A model generated the notes under the pieces. It worked only from the letters and a program-made list of their open reading frames with translations. It was not told the origin of the DNA and did not search any database. From Shewanella electrodiphila (lineage in GTDB: Bacteria > Pseudomonadota > Gammaproteobacteria > Enterobacterales > Shewanellaceae): a stretch of 64,000 nt of DNA. The translations under genes and the position numbers were made by a program. The stretch is taken from positions 62,001-126,000 of the forward strand of contig NZ_JAKIKU010000010.1 in NCBI RefSeq assembly GCF_023283985.1, in the 5' to 3' direction. Positions 8,738-17,797 of the stretch are shown one piece after another (the stretch's first letter is position 1; the number at the start of each line of letters is the position of its first letter).

Positions 8738-11700
8738 ATGTCATTTAAGAAGTCAAAACTCGCAAGCTGTATCGCGCTAGCAGCATTAGCACCTACTGCA
8801 GTCTATGCCGCCACACAAACAGATACCTTATCTGCATTCTCAAGTTCAGTAGCGCAAACACAAAATGCCACTCTATTTGTTTATCTGTCAGAACAGGGTT
8901 CATTGACTAAGGCAACTATTAACAACAAGCAAAAATTTGCTGCATCTTTACAGCAAATCGAAACCAATCAACAAGCAATCATTAACGACATAAAAGCCCT
9001 TGATGGCAACATCAAAACCCTACCAGGCTCAAAGCTTGTCAGTAACTTTATTCGAGTTCAGGCAGACACCAGCTACATCGAAACAATCAAAAAAATGCCA
9101 GGTGTTCAAGCGGTTGTCGTCGCAGCTGCTCCTATTCAAGTTCCTCGCAATGCCCTTAAAACAGCCAATACTGCAATACCAGCAACTGATTCAATTAAAG
9201 CACCTGCATTATCAGATGATTTGACCGCTGGCGAAGGTGTTAAAGTCGCCATTATTGGTAGTGGTGTGGATTATACTCACACATCATTAGGCGGCGATGG
9301 CACGGTTGAAACTTATGCCACTGCGATGGAGAACTCAGTCAATGCGTTTGATGGTTTCCCAACTGAAGTCGTGGTTGAAGGTATGGATTTAGCCAGTGAT
9401 GCAGGTTGGGGATTTGATCCTAACCCAATAGATCAAAACGTGTACTTTACTCGTGATTATGATGGTGCAACTCACAATACAGGACACGGTACTCGCTTAG
9501 CCAGTGTAGTACATGCCTTAGCGCCAAGTGCTAAAATTGCAGCCTACAAAACCTCAAACGTTTCTGACCCATGGGGTAATGGATATAGCTTAACTGCAGA
9601 AACTTCAAATAGCTTCATTATGGCACTTGAGTACGCACTGGATCCAAATCAAGATGGTAGTTTTGATGACAGAGCCGACATCATTGTCGTTGACGCCCTC
9701 GGCGGTAATGCATTCTATGCCGAGCATGATGATGGCGTTTCTGGCGCTGTGATAGAAGCATATGCTATCCAGTTGGCCTCAGCATTAGGCAGTTTAGTCG
9801 TGGTTAATGCAGGTAACGGCGGAGAGTGGTACGACAATAACTTCAATATGACATGGCGTGGCGCTGCACCTAGTGCCCTAAGTGTTGGCGGTATCACCGC
9901 TGACGCTGAAGACAATATGATGGTGACCGAGAAAACACCTTATGGCCCTGTGCGTGGAGCAACCAATTACACTAAACCTGATATGGTCAGTTATGCTGAA
10001 AACATCGACGTGGCTGTTGTCGGTGGCGGTGATGAGATGGACACCGAGTCTGACACCGTCATGGCTGCTGCACGAGTGGCTGCTGCCGCTGCGATACTAA
10101 AATCTAAACGCCCTGAACTATCAATGATTGAAATCAAAGCTTTATTGATGAACACGGCCAACAACGCGGTAATGGATCGTAATGACAAGCAAGGTGAAAT
10201 TACCCTCATAGGTAGCGGTGTCGAGAACATTGACGCTGCATTAATGTCAAATGCCGTAGCTTGGGAGAAAGGTAGCTATCAGCCGAATTTAAATTTTGGC
10301 TTCCACGAAGGCACTGGTACTCAGCGCTTCATGAAAGAAGTGCAACTTAAAAACTTATCAGAAGAAACCGTCACCTATGATGTTGCTTTAAATAGCATAG
10401 AGAAAAGTGGCACTCCTGCTCTAACATGGGAATACCCTTCAACCATCAGCGTACCAGCAGGTCAAACTGTTGTATTCCCTGTGACCATGGTGGTTAATTT
10501 TGACCAACTTGAAAACTGGCCAATGAAAATGGGTTCAGACTTAACCATTGAAAACTGGCAAGCAATTGAGCTTTCGGGGCAATTACAATTAACTTCTGAA
10601 GAGACTCCAACTATTGCGATGAGCTGGTTAGCCAAGCCACGTAACAGCAGTAAAATAGCGCGTAACTTTAATACTTTTGAAGAGCACTACGGTACTGAAT
10701 TAACAGCAAAATTTAGCGCAGATGCTGGCGCACATGTTCAGCAGTTTAGTAATGACAGCACTACTGACACCACCTATGCTGTATTCCCTGCCATGTATAA
10801 CCGCACACAAGTTCCTGTAGGCAAAGAAAACACTCAAGGCAACATGTTAAAAACCGTAGCAGGTGGTGTTTATGATGAAGCGATGTGTTCATCAGGTAAA
10901 AAGATGGTTGTGGCTGGTCAATTTTTTAAACCTAACGATGTCGGCATGGCAAACCACTTTGATAAAGCGGGCGTAGCACTAGTTTATTGGAGCGCTTATC
11001 AAGAACAATTTGTTATTGATCAAGGATTAGATCAAGAAGTCACTGGCGATCCATATATGTGGGATGAAGCGACCCAAGCAGCCATGGGCGGATTTATTGA
11101 AGTCGATGAAAATGGTCAGCCACAATCTTGGTATATTGATTACAAGAAAGAGTATGACTGGACCAATCATTATGGCCGTTACACCAAATCAAGCTTACCG
11201 ACTTATGTCACTGCACATGGTAAGAATTTCGTCGCTCAATATTGTATGGATGAACTTTACCACGGCGAAAACATGGCAAGCGTTGAAGACTTTGATCAAA
11301 ATCAGGGTTGGATATTTGGTACTGACCGTGATGCAGCTGCCAACTTAGGTGAGCCGATCATTCTCTTTAACCCAGTTAAATACGGCAAAACTGAAACCTC
11401 AAGTTACTTTGACTGGATGACGGGTGAAATGAAGGAGGTAGAAACAAATTCTGGTGCCCTTCCAATGATATCTCGCCTTGTTGAAGAAGGTGAAACCAAG
11501 CAATACAGTCCCATGGAAACTTTAGCGCCAGGTGAAAGTGTTGAGCTAGGTGTGGCAAGCACCTGTAGCTTTACCTTCGGTTTTGGCAGCATAGGTTGTG
11601 ATAACCATGGCATGTTAATGATGAGCCTTGAAGATAACTGGGCAATGGCTGTACCTTCTGGCCAAGGCTCATATGCATTTATACCGCATCCAAAAGATGG

Positions 11701-12382
11701 TCAAATGCATAGTATCAATGAAGACGCAGAAATGGGCAGTGTTGTTGCAACGGTTGAATTAGATGCAGAAACCTTCTTTGCCAACGGTAACTTTGAAGCA
11801 GAATGGTCTCCTTACTCTATTTCTTTGGCTAAAGCGATCCCTGGCGACCCATTCACTGTGACCAATATCGGTGAGATTGTGGTCAATAACCCTGAAGCAT
11901 TAGACTATGATGCTGGCAACACTAGCTATGAGTTGGAAGTGATCGGCAAGCAAGGTCAAGTTTTCACGGCTGTATCTAAAGTGATGATTAACATCAATAA
12001 TGTTAATGATATTGCTCCGGTATTAAATGAAGCTATGCCTGCGGTCACTATGGCTGACCAACAAGCTGCTGAAATTGATGCATCAATGTACTTTAGCGAC
12101 GCTGAAGGTGATGCATTAACATTTAGCGCCACAGGCTTACCAGAAGGCATTAGCATTGATAGCAAGACAGGTATGATAGCTGGTACCGCTGCTGCAGGTG
12201 TTTATGATGTTGTAGTAACAGCTGACGATATGGTTAATAAAACTGAAGCCAGTTTCACCATGACCATTAATGCTCCTGTAGTTGTACCAGAGCCAGAAGC
12301 GGATAATGATGATGGCGGTAGCCTAGGCTTTTTAAGCCTTAGCTTATTAGCTTTATTCGGTTTGCGCCGTAGACAGAAATAA
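8738..12382 (+). CDS. S8 subtilisin-like exported protein with degenerate active site (probable pseudoprotease), GlyGly-CTERM
   Basis: Exported protein of 1214 residues; the ATG at 8738 is chosen because GAAGGG precedes it by seven bases, in preference to a TTG at 8723. It has a signal peptide (SKLASCIALAALAPTAVYA), an I9-like propeptide region and an S8 fold with recognisable landmarks. By my alignment the catalytic Asp position is Gly174 (AIIGSGVDYTH where active members have DTG), His250 is kept (GHGTRLA), the oxyanion Asn360 is kept (NAGNGG), and the Ser position is Val441 (DTVMAAARVA for GTSMAAPHVA). Two of three catalytic residues are thus missing. C-terminal cadherin/putative-Ig-like modules precede a Gly-Gly, hydrophobic, Arg-rich GlyGly-CTERM tail. 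It may act as a binding, chaperone or adhesin-like protein; that role is inferred. Confidence 0.85.
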   Translation: MSFKKSKLASCIALAALAPTAVYAATQTDTLSAFSSSVAQTQNATLFVYLSEQGSLTKATINNKQKFAASLQQIETNQQAIINDIKALDGNIKTLPGSKLVSNFIRVQADTSYIETIKKMPGVQAVVVAAAPIQVPRNALKTANTAIPATDSIKAPALSDDLTAGEGVKVAIIGSGVDYTHTSLGGDGTVETYATAMENSVNAFDGFPTEVVVEGMDLASDAGWGFDPNPIDQNVYFTRDYDGATHNTGHGTRLASVVHALAPSAKIAAYKTSNVSDPWGNGYSLTAETSNSFIMALEYALDPNQDGSFDDRADIIVVDALGGNAFYAEHDDGVSGAVIEAYAIQLASALGSLVVVNAGNGGEWYDNNFNMTWRGAAPSALSVGGITADAEDNMMVTEKTPYGPVRGATNYTKPDMVSYAENIDVAVVGGGDEMDTESDTVMAAARVAAAAAILKSKRPELSMIEIKALLMNTANNAVMDRNDKQGEITLIGSGVENIDAALMSNAVAWEKGSYQPNLNFGFHEGTGTQRFMKEVQLKNLSEETVTYDVALNSIEKSGTPALTWEYPSTISVPAGQTVVFPVTMVVNFDQLENWPMKMGSDLTIENWQAIELSGQLQLTSEETPTIAMSWLAKPRNSSKIARNFNTFEEHYGTELTAKFSADAGAHVQQFSNDSTTDTTYAVFPAMYNRTQVPVGKENTQGNMLKTVAGGVYDEAMCSSGKKMVVAGQFFKPNDVGMANHFDKAGVALVYWSAYQEQFVIDQGLDQEVTGDPYMWDEATQAAMGGFIEVDENGQPQSWYIDYKKEYDWTNHYGRYTKSSLPTYVTAHGKNFVAQYCMDELYHGENMASVEDFDQNQGWIFGTDRDAAANLGEPIILFNPVKYGKTETSSYFDWMTGEMKEVETNSGALPMISRLVEEGETKQYSPMETLAPGESVELGVASTCSFTFGFGSIGCDNHGMLMMSLEDNWAMAVPSGQGSYAFIPHPKDGQMHSINEDAEMGSVVATVELDAETFFANGNFEAEWSPYSISLAKAIPGDPFTVTNIGEIVVNNPEALDYDAGNTSYELEVIGKQGQVFTAVSKVMININNVNDIAPVLNEAMPAVTMADQQAAEIDASMYFSDAEGDALTFSATGLPEGISIDSKTGMIAGTAAAGVYDVVVTADDMVNKTEASFTMTINAPVVVPEPEADNDDGGSLGFLSLSLLALFGLRRRQK

Positions 12383-12406
12383 TGAGTTAATCTCATCAAA
12401 GTGAAT

Positions 12407-12431
12407 AAAAAGCGCCTCAGGGCGCTTTTTT
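12407..12431 (+). terminator. Rho-independent terminator of the degenerate S8 gene
   Basis: AAAAAGCGCC and GGCGCTTTTTT flank a short TCAG loop, 25 bases past the stop codon. Confidence 0.9.
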
Positions 12432-12600
12432 ATTCTTCAGGATACAAATTGAAACATATAATTAACATTTACTTAATAACAATTAAATCCATGTTATTAA
12501 AGGCTAAAAATAGCAATTAGTTTCATCTCCTCAAATTTAAAAACTCATTGTTTGTTTCAAAAATTAATAGATCGGTTATGTTACTCAAGGTTATTTAGTA

Positions 12601-12668
12601 ATGCGTAAAACGCATCAATCAAATATGACGGCTAAATGAAAATCAAATAAAACTTCATTTTTAGCCGC
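12601..12668 (+). promoter_or_regulatory. Inverted repeats upstream of the membrane regulator gene
   Basis: ATGCGT-AAA-ACGCAT is a perfect 6+3+6 palindrome at 12601-12615. A second, larger hairpin pairs CGGCTAAATGAA with TTCATTTTTAGCCG at 12629-12668. Both lie 65-130 bases upstream of the regulator start. They may be an operator and a leader hairpin; no experimental family match is claimed. Confidence 0.35.
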
Positions 12669-12733
12669 TATGACAAAATAATCCTCTGAACATAATAATA
12701 ATTAGAAAATACTCAGGAGTTTATGCTGCATTC

Positions 12734-14815
12734 ATGATTTCTCTTCCATATCAGCGATATCAAATTGGTCAATGCACTATCAACTGTTATGACATGACCA
12801 TCACTTCAAATGACAATACGGTTGCATTACCTGCAAAAGTATTCGAATTTTTGAAGTTATTGATCTTGTACCCTGAACAAACGGTCACTAAAGAACAGGC
12901 AATTGAACAGGTATGGCAAGGTAATATTGAAGTCGGAAAACGTGGTACTGGTAATGCGATTTGGCAGTTGAGGAAGTCCTTTTCAGAGCTAGGGCAACAG
13001 CCTGAACATTATTTTAAAACCGTCACTAAAGTCGGTTATCAGTTATTAATACAGCCCACTCCCATCATAAAAACGAATAGCAATGTCATTCGCGAAACCG
13101 TCGAACATAAAAAAAATGTTTTCATCGCTGTCACCGTGTTAATGCTAGCCGCAATAGGCTTATTTGCGGTGCAATCAGCTGATAAACTGACCAAATCAAA
13201 TACGGTAAACACGTCTATCACGCCACAGCGCATTACCAACTTTGAAGGAGTGGAAGAGCGCGCAGCGATTTCGCCAGACGGACGTTTTATGGCATTTCAA
13301 TGGCGTAAAGCCAATGCAAAGGGCCACTTGTATATTAAAGATCTTGATGATGATAAAGCGCCATTGAGGCAAATTTCGATGAGTAAAGACACTGAAGGCG
13401 TACCGACTTGGTCGCCTGATGGACACTCATTGGCATACATGCGCCATACTGCAGATAATCAGTGCTTCATACATGTACGGGATTTAATTACCAACCAAGA
13501 TAAACAATTAGATTCAGGTTGTATAAGTAAAGGCTATTTACACAGCCTTGAATGGTCGCCCAACGGCAAATATTTAGCATATTCAAAAGCAAAAGAAGAT
13601 CGTTCAGTCATTCATCAATACCGCTTCAGCGACAACACCGTCACGGCGCTCACCTCGCCTATTGCCGGTGAACACGATTTGATGGTGACTTGGTCAGCTG
13701 ACTCAAGTCAATTAGCCATCATGCGATCACAAGAAAATATGATAGCCAAAGTCATGCTCCATACTCTTAGCACCAATACAACTGAGGTCATTGCAGATAA
13801 TGAAACCTTAGTCATTGGCTTAGATTGGGATCACAACAGCAATTTATTGTATTTTACTGCATTAAGAGAAGCGGCATTTATCATCCAACGCTACGACTTT
13901 GACACACAAACATTATCAAGCTTCCACCAAGATGAAACTATCAGCAGTATCACTATCAGTGAAGCCACCAATGACTTGTATTATTCGCGACATATTTCAC
14001 AGGAATTCATTACCCAGCGTTCATTGACAGATGGCAGTATCGTCAAACAACTGATTTCATCATCACGGGATTTATACGGCCAATACTTTGCCAAAACAGA
14101 TGGACTCATTTTTCTGTCTAATCGTTCAGGAGACTGGGAGTTATGGTTAAAAGAAGATAATAAAAATACCATGCTGACAGATGGAATGGGAATGGTCAGT
14201 ATTCCTGCAACATCGCCCCAGAATTCAATGTATGTCGCCCCGATAAGAACCAAAGGCTTGGATTACAACGAACTGTATTTAGGCGATACCGCCAACCAAA
14301 GCTTAGTGAAAATTCCACAAGTTAAAGGTAACGTTCGTTACGCTTCTTTCTCGGTTGATGGCAGTCGCGTTTATTACTCCTCGCTGATTGATGAGCAGTG
14401 GGGGTTTTATCAATATGACTTAGCCAGTAAACAGGTAAAACTCATCCTCAATGACAACATTAAATATGCCGTTGAAGATAATAATCAAGGCATGTATTAC
14501 ACCTTAGACAATGTCGCAGGCATTTACTATTTAGCAGCAGGTTCAACACAGCCCATTAAGGTTAATAACACATTAAGGGCCAAAGATTGGGGCAGCTTTT
14601 TCTTCCAAAATAATGCGTTGTATTATCTTGAGCGTAGCGACGAAAATGATTTAATTAAGCGCTTAACCTCCAATGGAGAGAGCGAGATAGCGTTTAAATT
14701 ACCCGCAATGAGCATTCGTAATGAACGCAGTATTGCAGCAGCAAGCGACGATACCATCATCGTGAGCATGCAAGGGATTAATGACGCTGATATTTATCGC
14801 ATACCGCTGCACTAA
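12734..14815 (+). CDS. ToxR/CadC-like membrane transcriptional regulator with C-terminal beta-propeller
   Basis: One-component membrane regulator of 693 residues. Residues 1-105 form an OmpR/PhoB-type winged-helix DNA-binding domain (VFEFLKLLILYPEQTVTKEQ, WQGN, GTGNAIWQLRKS, KTVTKVGYQLL). A single membrane segment follows at about 133-150 (FIAVTVLMLAAIGLFAV). The periplasmic part is a TolB/WD40-like propeller with repeated ISPDGRFMAF, WSPDGHSLAY and WSPNGKYLAY strands. This is the CadC/ToxR plan, in which a periplasmic sensor controls cytoplasmic DNA binding. Lying between the S8 pair and an S9 peptidase, it may regulate them, but this is contextual only. AGGAG at 12715 is 14 bases from this ATG and serves better a five-codon ORF whose TGA overlaps the start. 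Confidence 0.85.
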   Translation: MISLPYQRYQIGQCTINCYDMTITSNDNTVALPAKVFEFLKLLILYPEQTVTKEQAIEQVWQGNIEVGKRGTGNAIWQLRKSFSELGQQPEHYFKTVTKVGYQLLIQPTPIIKTNSNVIRETVEHKKNVFIAVTVLMLAAIGLFAVQSADKLTKSNTVNTSITPQRITNFEGVEERAAISPDGRFMAFQWRKANAKGHLYIKDLDDDKAPLRQISMSKDTEGVPTWSPDGHSLAYMRHTADNQCFIHVRDLITNQDKQLDSGCISKGYLHSLEWSPNGKYLAYSKAKEDRSVIHQYRFSDNTVTALTSPIAGEHDLMVTWSADSSQLAIMRSQENMIAKVMLHTLSTNTTEVIADNETLVIGLDWDHNSNLLYFTALREAAFIIQRYDFDTQTLSSFHQDETISSITISEATNDLYYSRHISQEFITQRSLTDGSIVKQLISSSRDLYGQYFAKTDGLIFLSNRSGDWELWLKEDNKNTMLTDGMGMVSIPATSPQNSMYVAPIRTKGLDYNELYLGDTANQSLVKIPQVKGNVRYASFSVDGSRVYYSSLIDEQWGFYQYDLASKQVKLILNDNIKYAVEDNNQGMYYTLDNVAGIYYLAAGSTQPIKVNNTLRAKDWGSFFFQNNALYYLERSDENDLIKRLTSNGESEIAFKLPAMSIRNERSIAAASDDTIIVSMQGINDADIYRIPLH

Positions 14816-14837
14816 TCCACTGCCACCAATTTAAACA

Positions 14838-14910
14838 GATAGTTGAAACTGATAGTTAAGACTGATAGTTAAGACTGATAATTAAACCTGATAGTTGTGG
14901 CTGACAGTTA
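14838..14910 (+). repeat. 13-bp tandem repeat, about 5.6 copies
   Basis: Five units of 13 bases beginning GATAGTT or GATAATT (for example GATAGTTAAGACT, twice exactly) plus a partial sixth unit. The array begins 23 bases after the regulator stop. The remainder of the gap to 15101 is AT-rich and holds nothing else recognised. Confidence 0.9.
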
Positions 14911-15101
14911 ACGTGTTTCTAACAGTTTCATGGCTAAGATGATTTCAATTCATTACTGACATATTCTTTTGCAATTCAATAACCTTTTCCGCCTCAAACC
15001 CAGTGCATTTTCACAACAGATTTGACACACTGTGAGGTTAAATATTGGGTTTAGAACAAAATAAAAAACAAAGTAAGAATCAATAACAACAAGGATGCCC
15101 C

Positions 15102-17552
15102 ATGAAAGCACTTTCTCTGGTTTGTGCCAGTATCGCTTTGGCGTTTTCAGGCTTTAGCCATAGCGCAGACATTGACAGAAATAACATTCAACAAATTGGC
15201 CCAGTCGCCACTATCACTTCACAAACCTTATCTGCTGGCAGCCATAGTGATGCGTTAAGCGCAAACCTTGCCGCAGCGCTGGCACAAGATAATGACGACA
15301 TCCGCATATTTGGCCAAGACTACCCATGGCAATCAGCAACTGCGGCAGCTGACAAAGGCTGGTTAGGTTATAAAGTGCAGCTGAGTGTGGATCGCTTTAC
15401 CCAAGGAACCTTAACGGTCAATGGCCTAAATGCACCGAAAATTTTTCTCAACGGCACTTTATTTAACGCCGCGAATGAAGCAAAACTTAAATTACCCAGT
15501 GGCGATCATCAAGTCCTTATCCTTGCCGATGGCAACGATACTGAAACCGATTTCAGTCTAGACTGGCAAGGTGAAACCGATATTGATGCGCCAAGCTTTA
15601 GCCAAACTAAAACCCAACGGGTCTCGGCTGAGAAGTTATTTGACTCTGAAGTCATTACTAGCCTTAATTTATCGCCAAACGGTAAATATTTACTGCAAAC
15701 CAAAAGTCATTATCCAGCCAACAATGACAACAAACCCGTTGCAGTGACAGAGTTAATAGACACTTCAGATAAAGAAGTGATTTATCGCTGGCAAGACAGC
15801 GCACCAGCAAGTGCAGCCTGGTCAAACAACAGCAAGCAGCTAGCATATGTTGCTGATAATCAAATTCAATTGCTGACAGTTTCAGACATCAGTATTGATA
15901 TCGCAGCAACTGATATGGAAAACGTCTCTAACCTGCATTGGTATGGCGACAATGTATTATTCAGCTGGCAAAAACCATTCAAAGCAGACGAAAAAGCCAC
16001 TAACAAGCGCTTTAAAGCATTAGAAGATAGATGGAGTTACTGGCGTAATAACAGCCAGATTTATTTATTGGACAAAGATTCAGGTTTTATCCGCCAACTG
16101 ACTGATGGCGAGCTCAGTAGTAACCTAGTCGATAGCCACATCGACAACAACACCCTACTACTCACCCGTAACCCAGTGGATTACAAACAACCTGCCCACG
16201 GCCTGACTCAGCTAGTTGAGCTTAATCTTGCTGACTTAACTGAAACCCAGATTGGCGAGTACCGCACCTTTAATTCTGCCACTTATACCGATGATGGTAT
16301 GTACATCATGGCAGGGCCAGACTTTATGAATGGCTTAGGCGTTCAGGACCCCAAAGTGGTAGTTAATAACTATGACGGTCAGCTTTACTGGCGTGATGCT
16401 AACGGTAAGGTCATTGCACTGAGTAAAGACTTTGACCCAGCCATTGGCGGCGCGGCAAAACTCAGTAATGATGACTTAGTATTACGTGTTGGTGAAGGCG
16501 ATCGTGGCCAGCTGTATCTGTTTGATTTAAGCAAAAAACGCTTCAGTAAAATTAGCGCTGGCATGGACATGGTTAACCGCTACAGTGTGGCAAGTGACTT
16601 ATCAAAACCAGTAATCGCTTATGCTGGCACCTCAGCAACAGTGCCGCAAAAAGCCTACTTTATGAAGTCAGGTAAAAAATCGCTACTGTTTGATAGCAAA
16701 GCTGCCAGTTATGCCGATACACGCTTAGGTAAAATTGAAGATTTCGATTTCACCAACAAGCATGGACACAACATCGACGGCCGTGTGTATTTACCCGTCG
16801 ATTTTGACGCCAACAAACAATACCCAGCCTTAGTGTATTACTACGGTGGCACCTCACCTGTAACCCGTAACTTCACAGGTCGCTGGCCATTTAACCTCTG
16901 GGCTGCAAAAGGTTACGTGGTATATGTACTCCAACCAAACGGCGCAACCGGTTACGGTCAAGCATTCAGTGGTCGTCATGTTAACGCCTGGGGTGATTAC
17001 AGTGCTGACGATATTATCGAAGGTACGCAAGCTTTCTTGAAAGAGCACACCTTTGTTGACCCTAGACGTGTAGGTAACATGGGCGCCTCTTACGGCGGCT
17101 TTATGACCATGTATTTAGCCACTAAAACTGACATTTTTGCTGCTTCTATGGCACACGCAGGGATCAGTAACTTATCGGCTTATTGGGGCCATGGTTGGTG
17201 GGGTTACGGCTACTCAGGCGTAGCTAGTAAAGGCAGCTTCCCGTGGAATAATCGCGATTTATACGTCGACCACAGCCCGCTGTATCATGCAGATAAAATC
17301 AATACACCGATGTTACTGCTTCACGGCAATGCCGATACTAACGTACCAGTAGGCGAAAGCCATTATATGTACACGGCCCTCAAGATGCTGGATAAGCCAG
17401 TTGAACTGATTGAGTTCAATGGGCAAGATCATCACATTAATGGCCGCCAAGCACGCTTTGACTGGTGGGATGCCACATTGGCATGGTTCGATTTACATCT
17501 AAAAGATGAACCACAATGGTGGAACACGCTTTACCCTGAAACAAAAGAGTAA
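15102..17552 (+). CDS. Exported S9-family prolyl oligopeptidase / dipeptidyl-peptidase-like serine peptidase
   Basis: Periplasmic or secreted serine peptidase of 816 residues with signal peptide (ALSLVCASIALAFSGFSHSA). Residues 30-160 form a small N-terminal beta domain, about 180-530 a beta-propeller (LSPNGKYLL, then SAAWSNNSKQLAY), and 560-800 the alpha/beta-hydrolase domain. Catalytic residues are visible: Ser663 in GASYGGF, Asp745 in HGNADTNVP and His777/778 in GQDHHINGR. The substrate is probably oligopeptides, possibly X-Pro dipeptides; the exact specificity cannot be read. AAGGA lies seven bases before the ATG. It may take peptides released by the nearby subtilisin further down. Confidence 0.9.
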   Translation: MKALSLVCASIALAFSGFSHSADIDRNNIQQIGPVATITSQTLSAGSHSDALSANLAAALAQDNDDIRIFGQDYPWQSATAAADKGWLGYKVQLSVDRFTQGTLTVNGLNAPKIFLNGTLFNAANEAKLKLPSGDHQVLILADGNDTETDFSLDWQGETDIDAPSFSQTKTQRVSAEKLFDSEVITSLNLSPNGKYLLQTKSHYPANNDNKPVAVTELIDTSDKEVIYRWQDSAPASAAWSNNSKQLAYVADNQIQLLTVSDISIDIAATDMENVSNLHWYGDNVLFSWQKPFKADEKATNKRFKALEDRWSYWRNNSQIYLLDKDSGFIRQLTDGELSSNLVDSHIDNNTLLLTRNPVDYKQPAHGLTQLVELNLADLTETQIGEYRTFNSATYTDDGMYIMAGPDFMNGLGVQDPKVVVNNYDGQLYWRDANGKVIALSKDFDPAIGGAAKLSNDDLVLRVGEGDRGQLYLFDLSKKRFSKISAGMDMVNRYSVASDLSKPVIAYAGTSATVPQKAYFMKSGKKSLLFDSKAASYADTRLGKIEDFDFTNKHGHNIDGRVYLPVDFDANKQYPALVYYYGGTSPVTRNFTGRWPFNLWAAKGYVVYVLQPNGATGYGQAFSGRHVNAWGDYSADDIIEGTQAFLKEHTFVDPRRVGNMGASYGGFMTMYLATKTDIFAASMAHAGISNLSAYWGHGWWGYGYSGVASKGSFPWNNRDLYVDHSPLYHADKINTPMLLLHGNADTNVPVGESHYMYTALKMLDKPVELIEFNGQDHHINGRQARFDWWDATLAWFDLHLKDEPQWWNTLYPETKE

Positions 17553-17583
17553 TAAGCCCTATTATTCATCAACGATAATCATC

Positions 17584-17613
17584 AAAATCCCTGCTCGATT
17601 AAGTGGGGATTTT
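17584..17613 (+). terminator. Probable Rho-independent terminator of the S9 peptidase gene
   Basis: AAAATCCC pairs with GGGGATTTT around a loop of about 13 bases and runs into T residues, 32 bases past the stop. Confidence 0.65.
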
Positions 17614-17706
17614 TTATCTCTGCCTCTTCCTCAAACAGCCGTTTGATGCAAATAACCCACTTAACCATCTCGTTAACTGAATAACCTCCCAATCGATTAC
17701 GGACTT

Positions 17707-17731
17707 TAATCACCATAATAATTGGTGATTA
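17707..17731. promoter_or_regulatory. 25-bp palindrome upstream of the quinone-oxidoreductase gene
   Basis: TAATCACCA and TGGTGATTA are perfect 9-base inverted repeats separated by seven AT bases, 66 bases before the start codon of the next gene. The geometry is that of a dimeric-regulator operator. The regulator is unknown; the LysR at 19708 is the nearest candidate. Confidence 0.55.
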
Positions 17732-17797
17732 CGTCTCTTTTTCACAATAGAAAAACACGGCATTATCACTCCATCAAACAGACATTGGAGCTAGATT

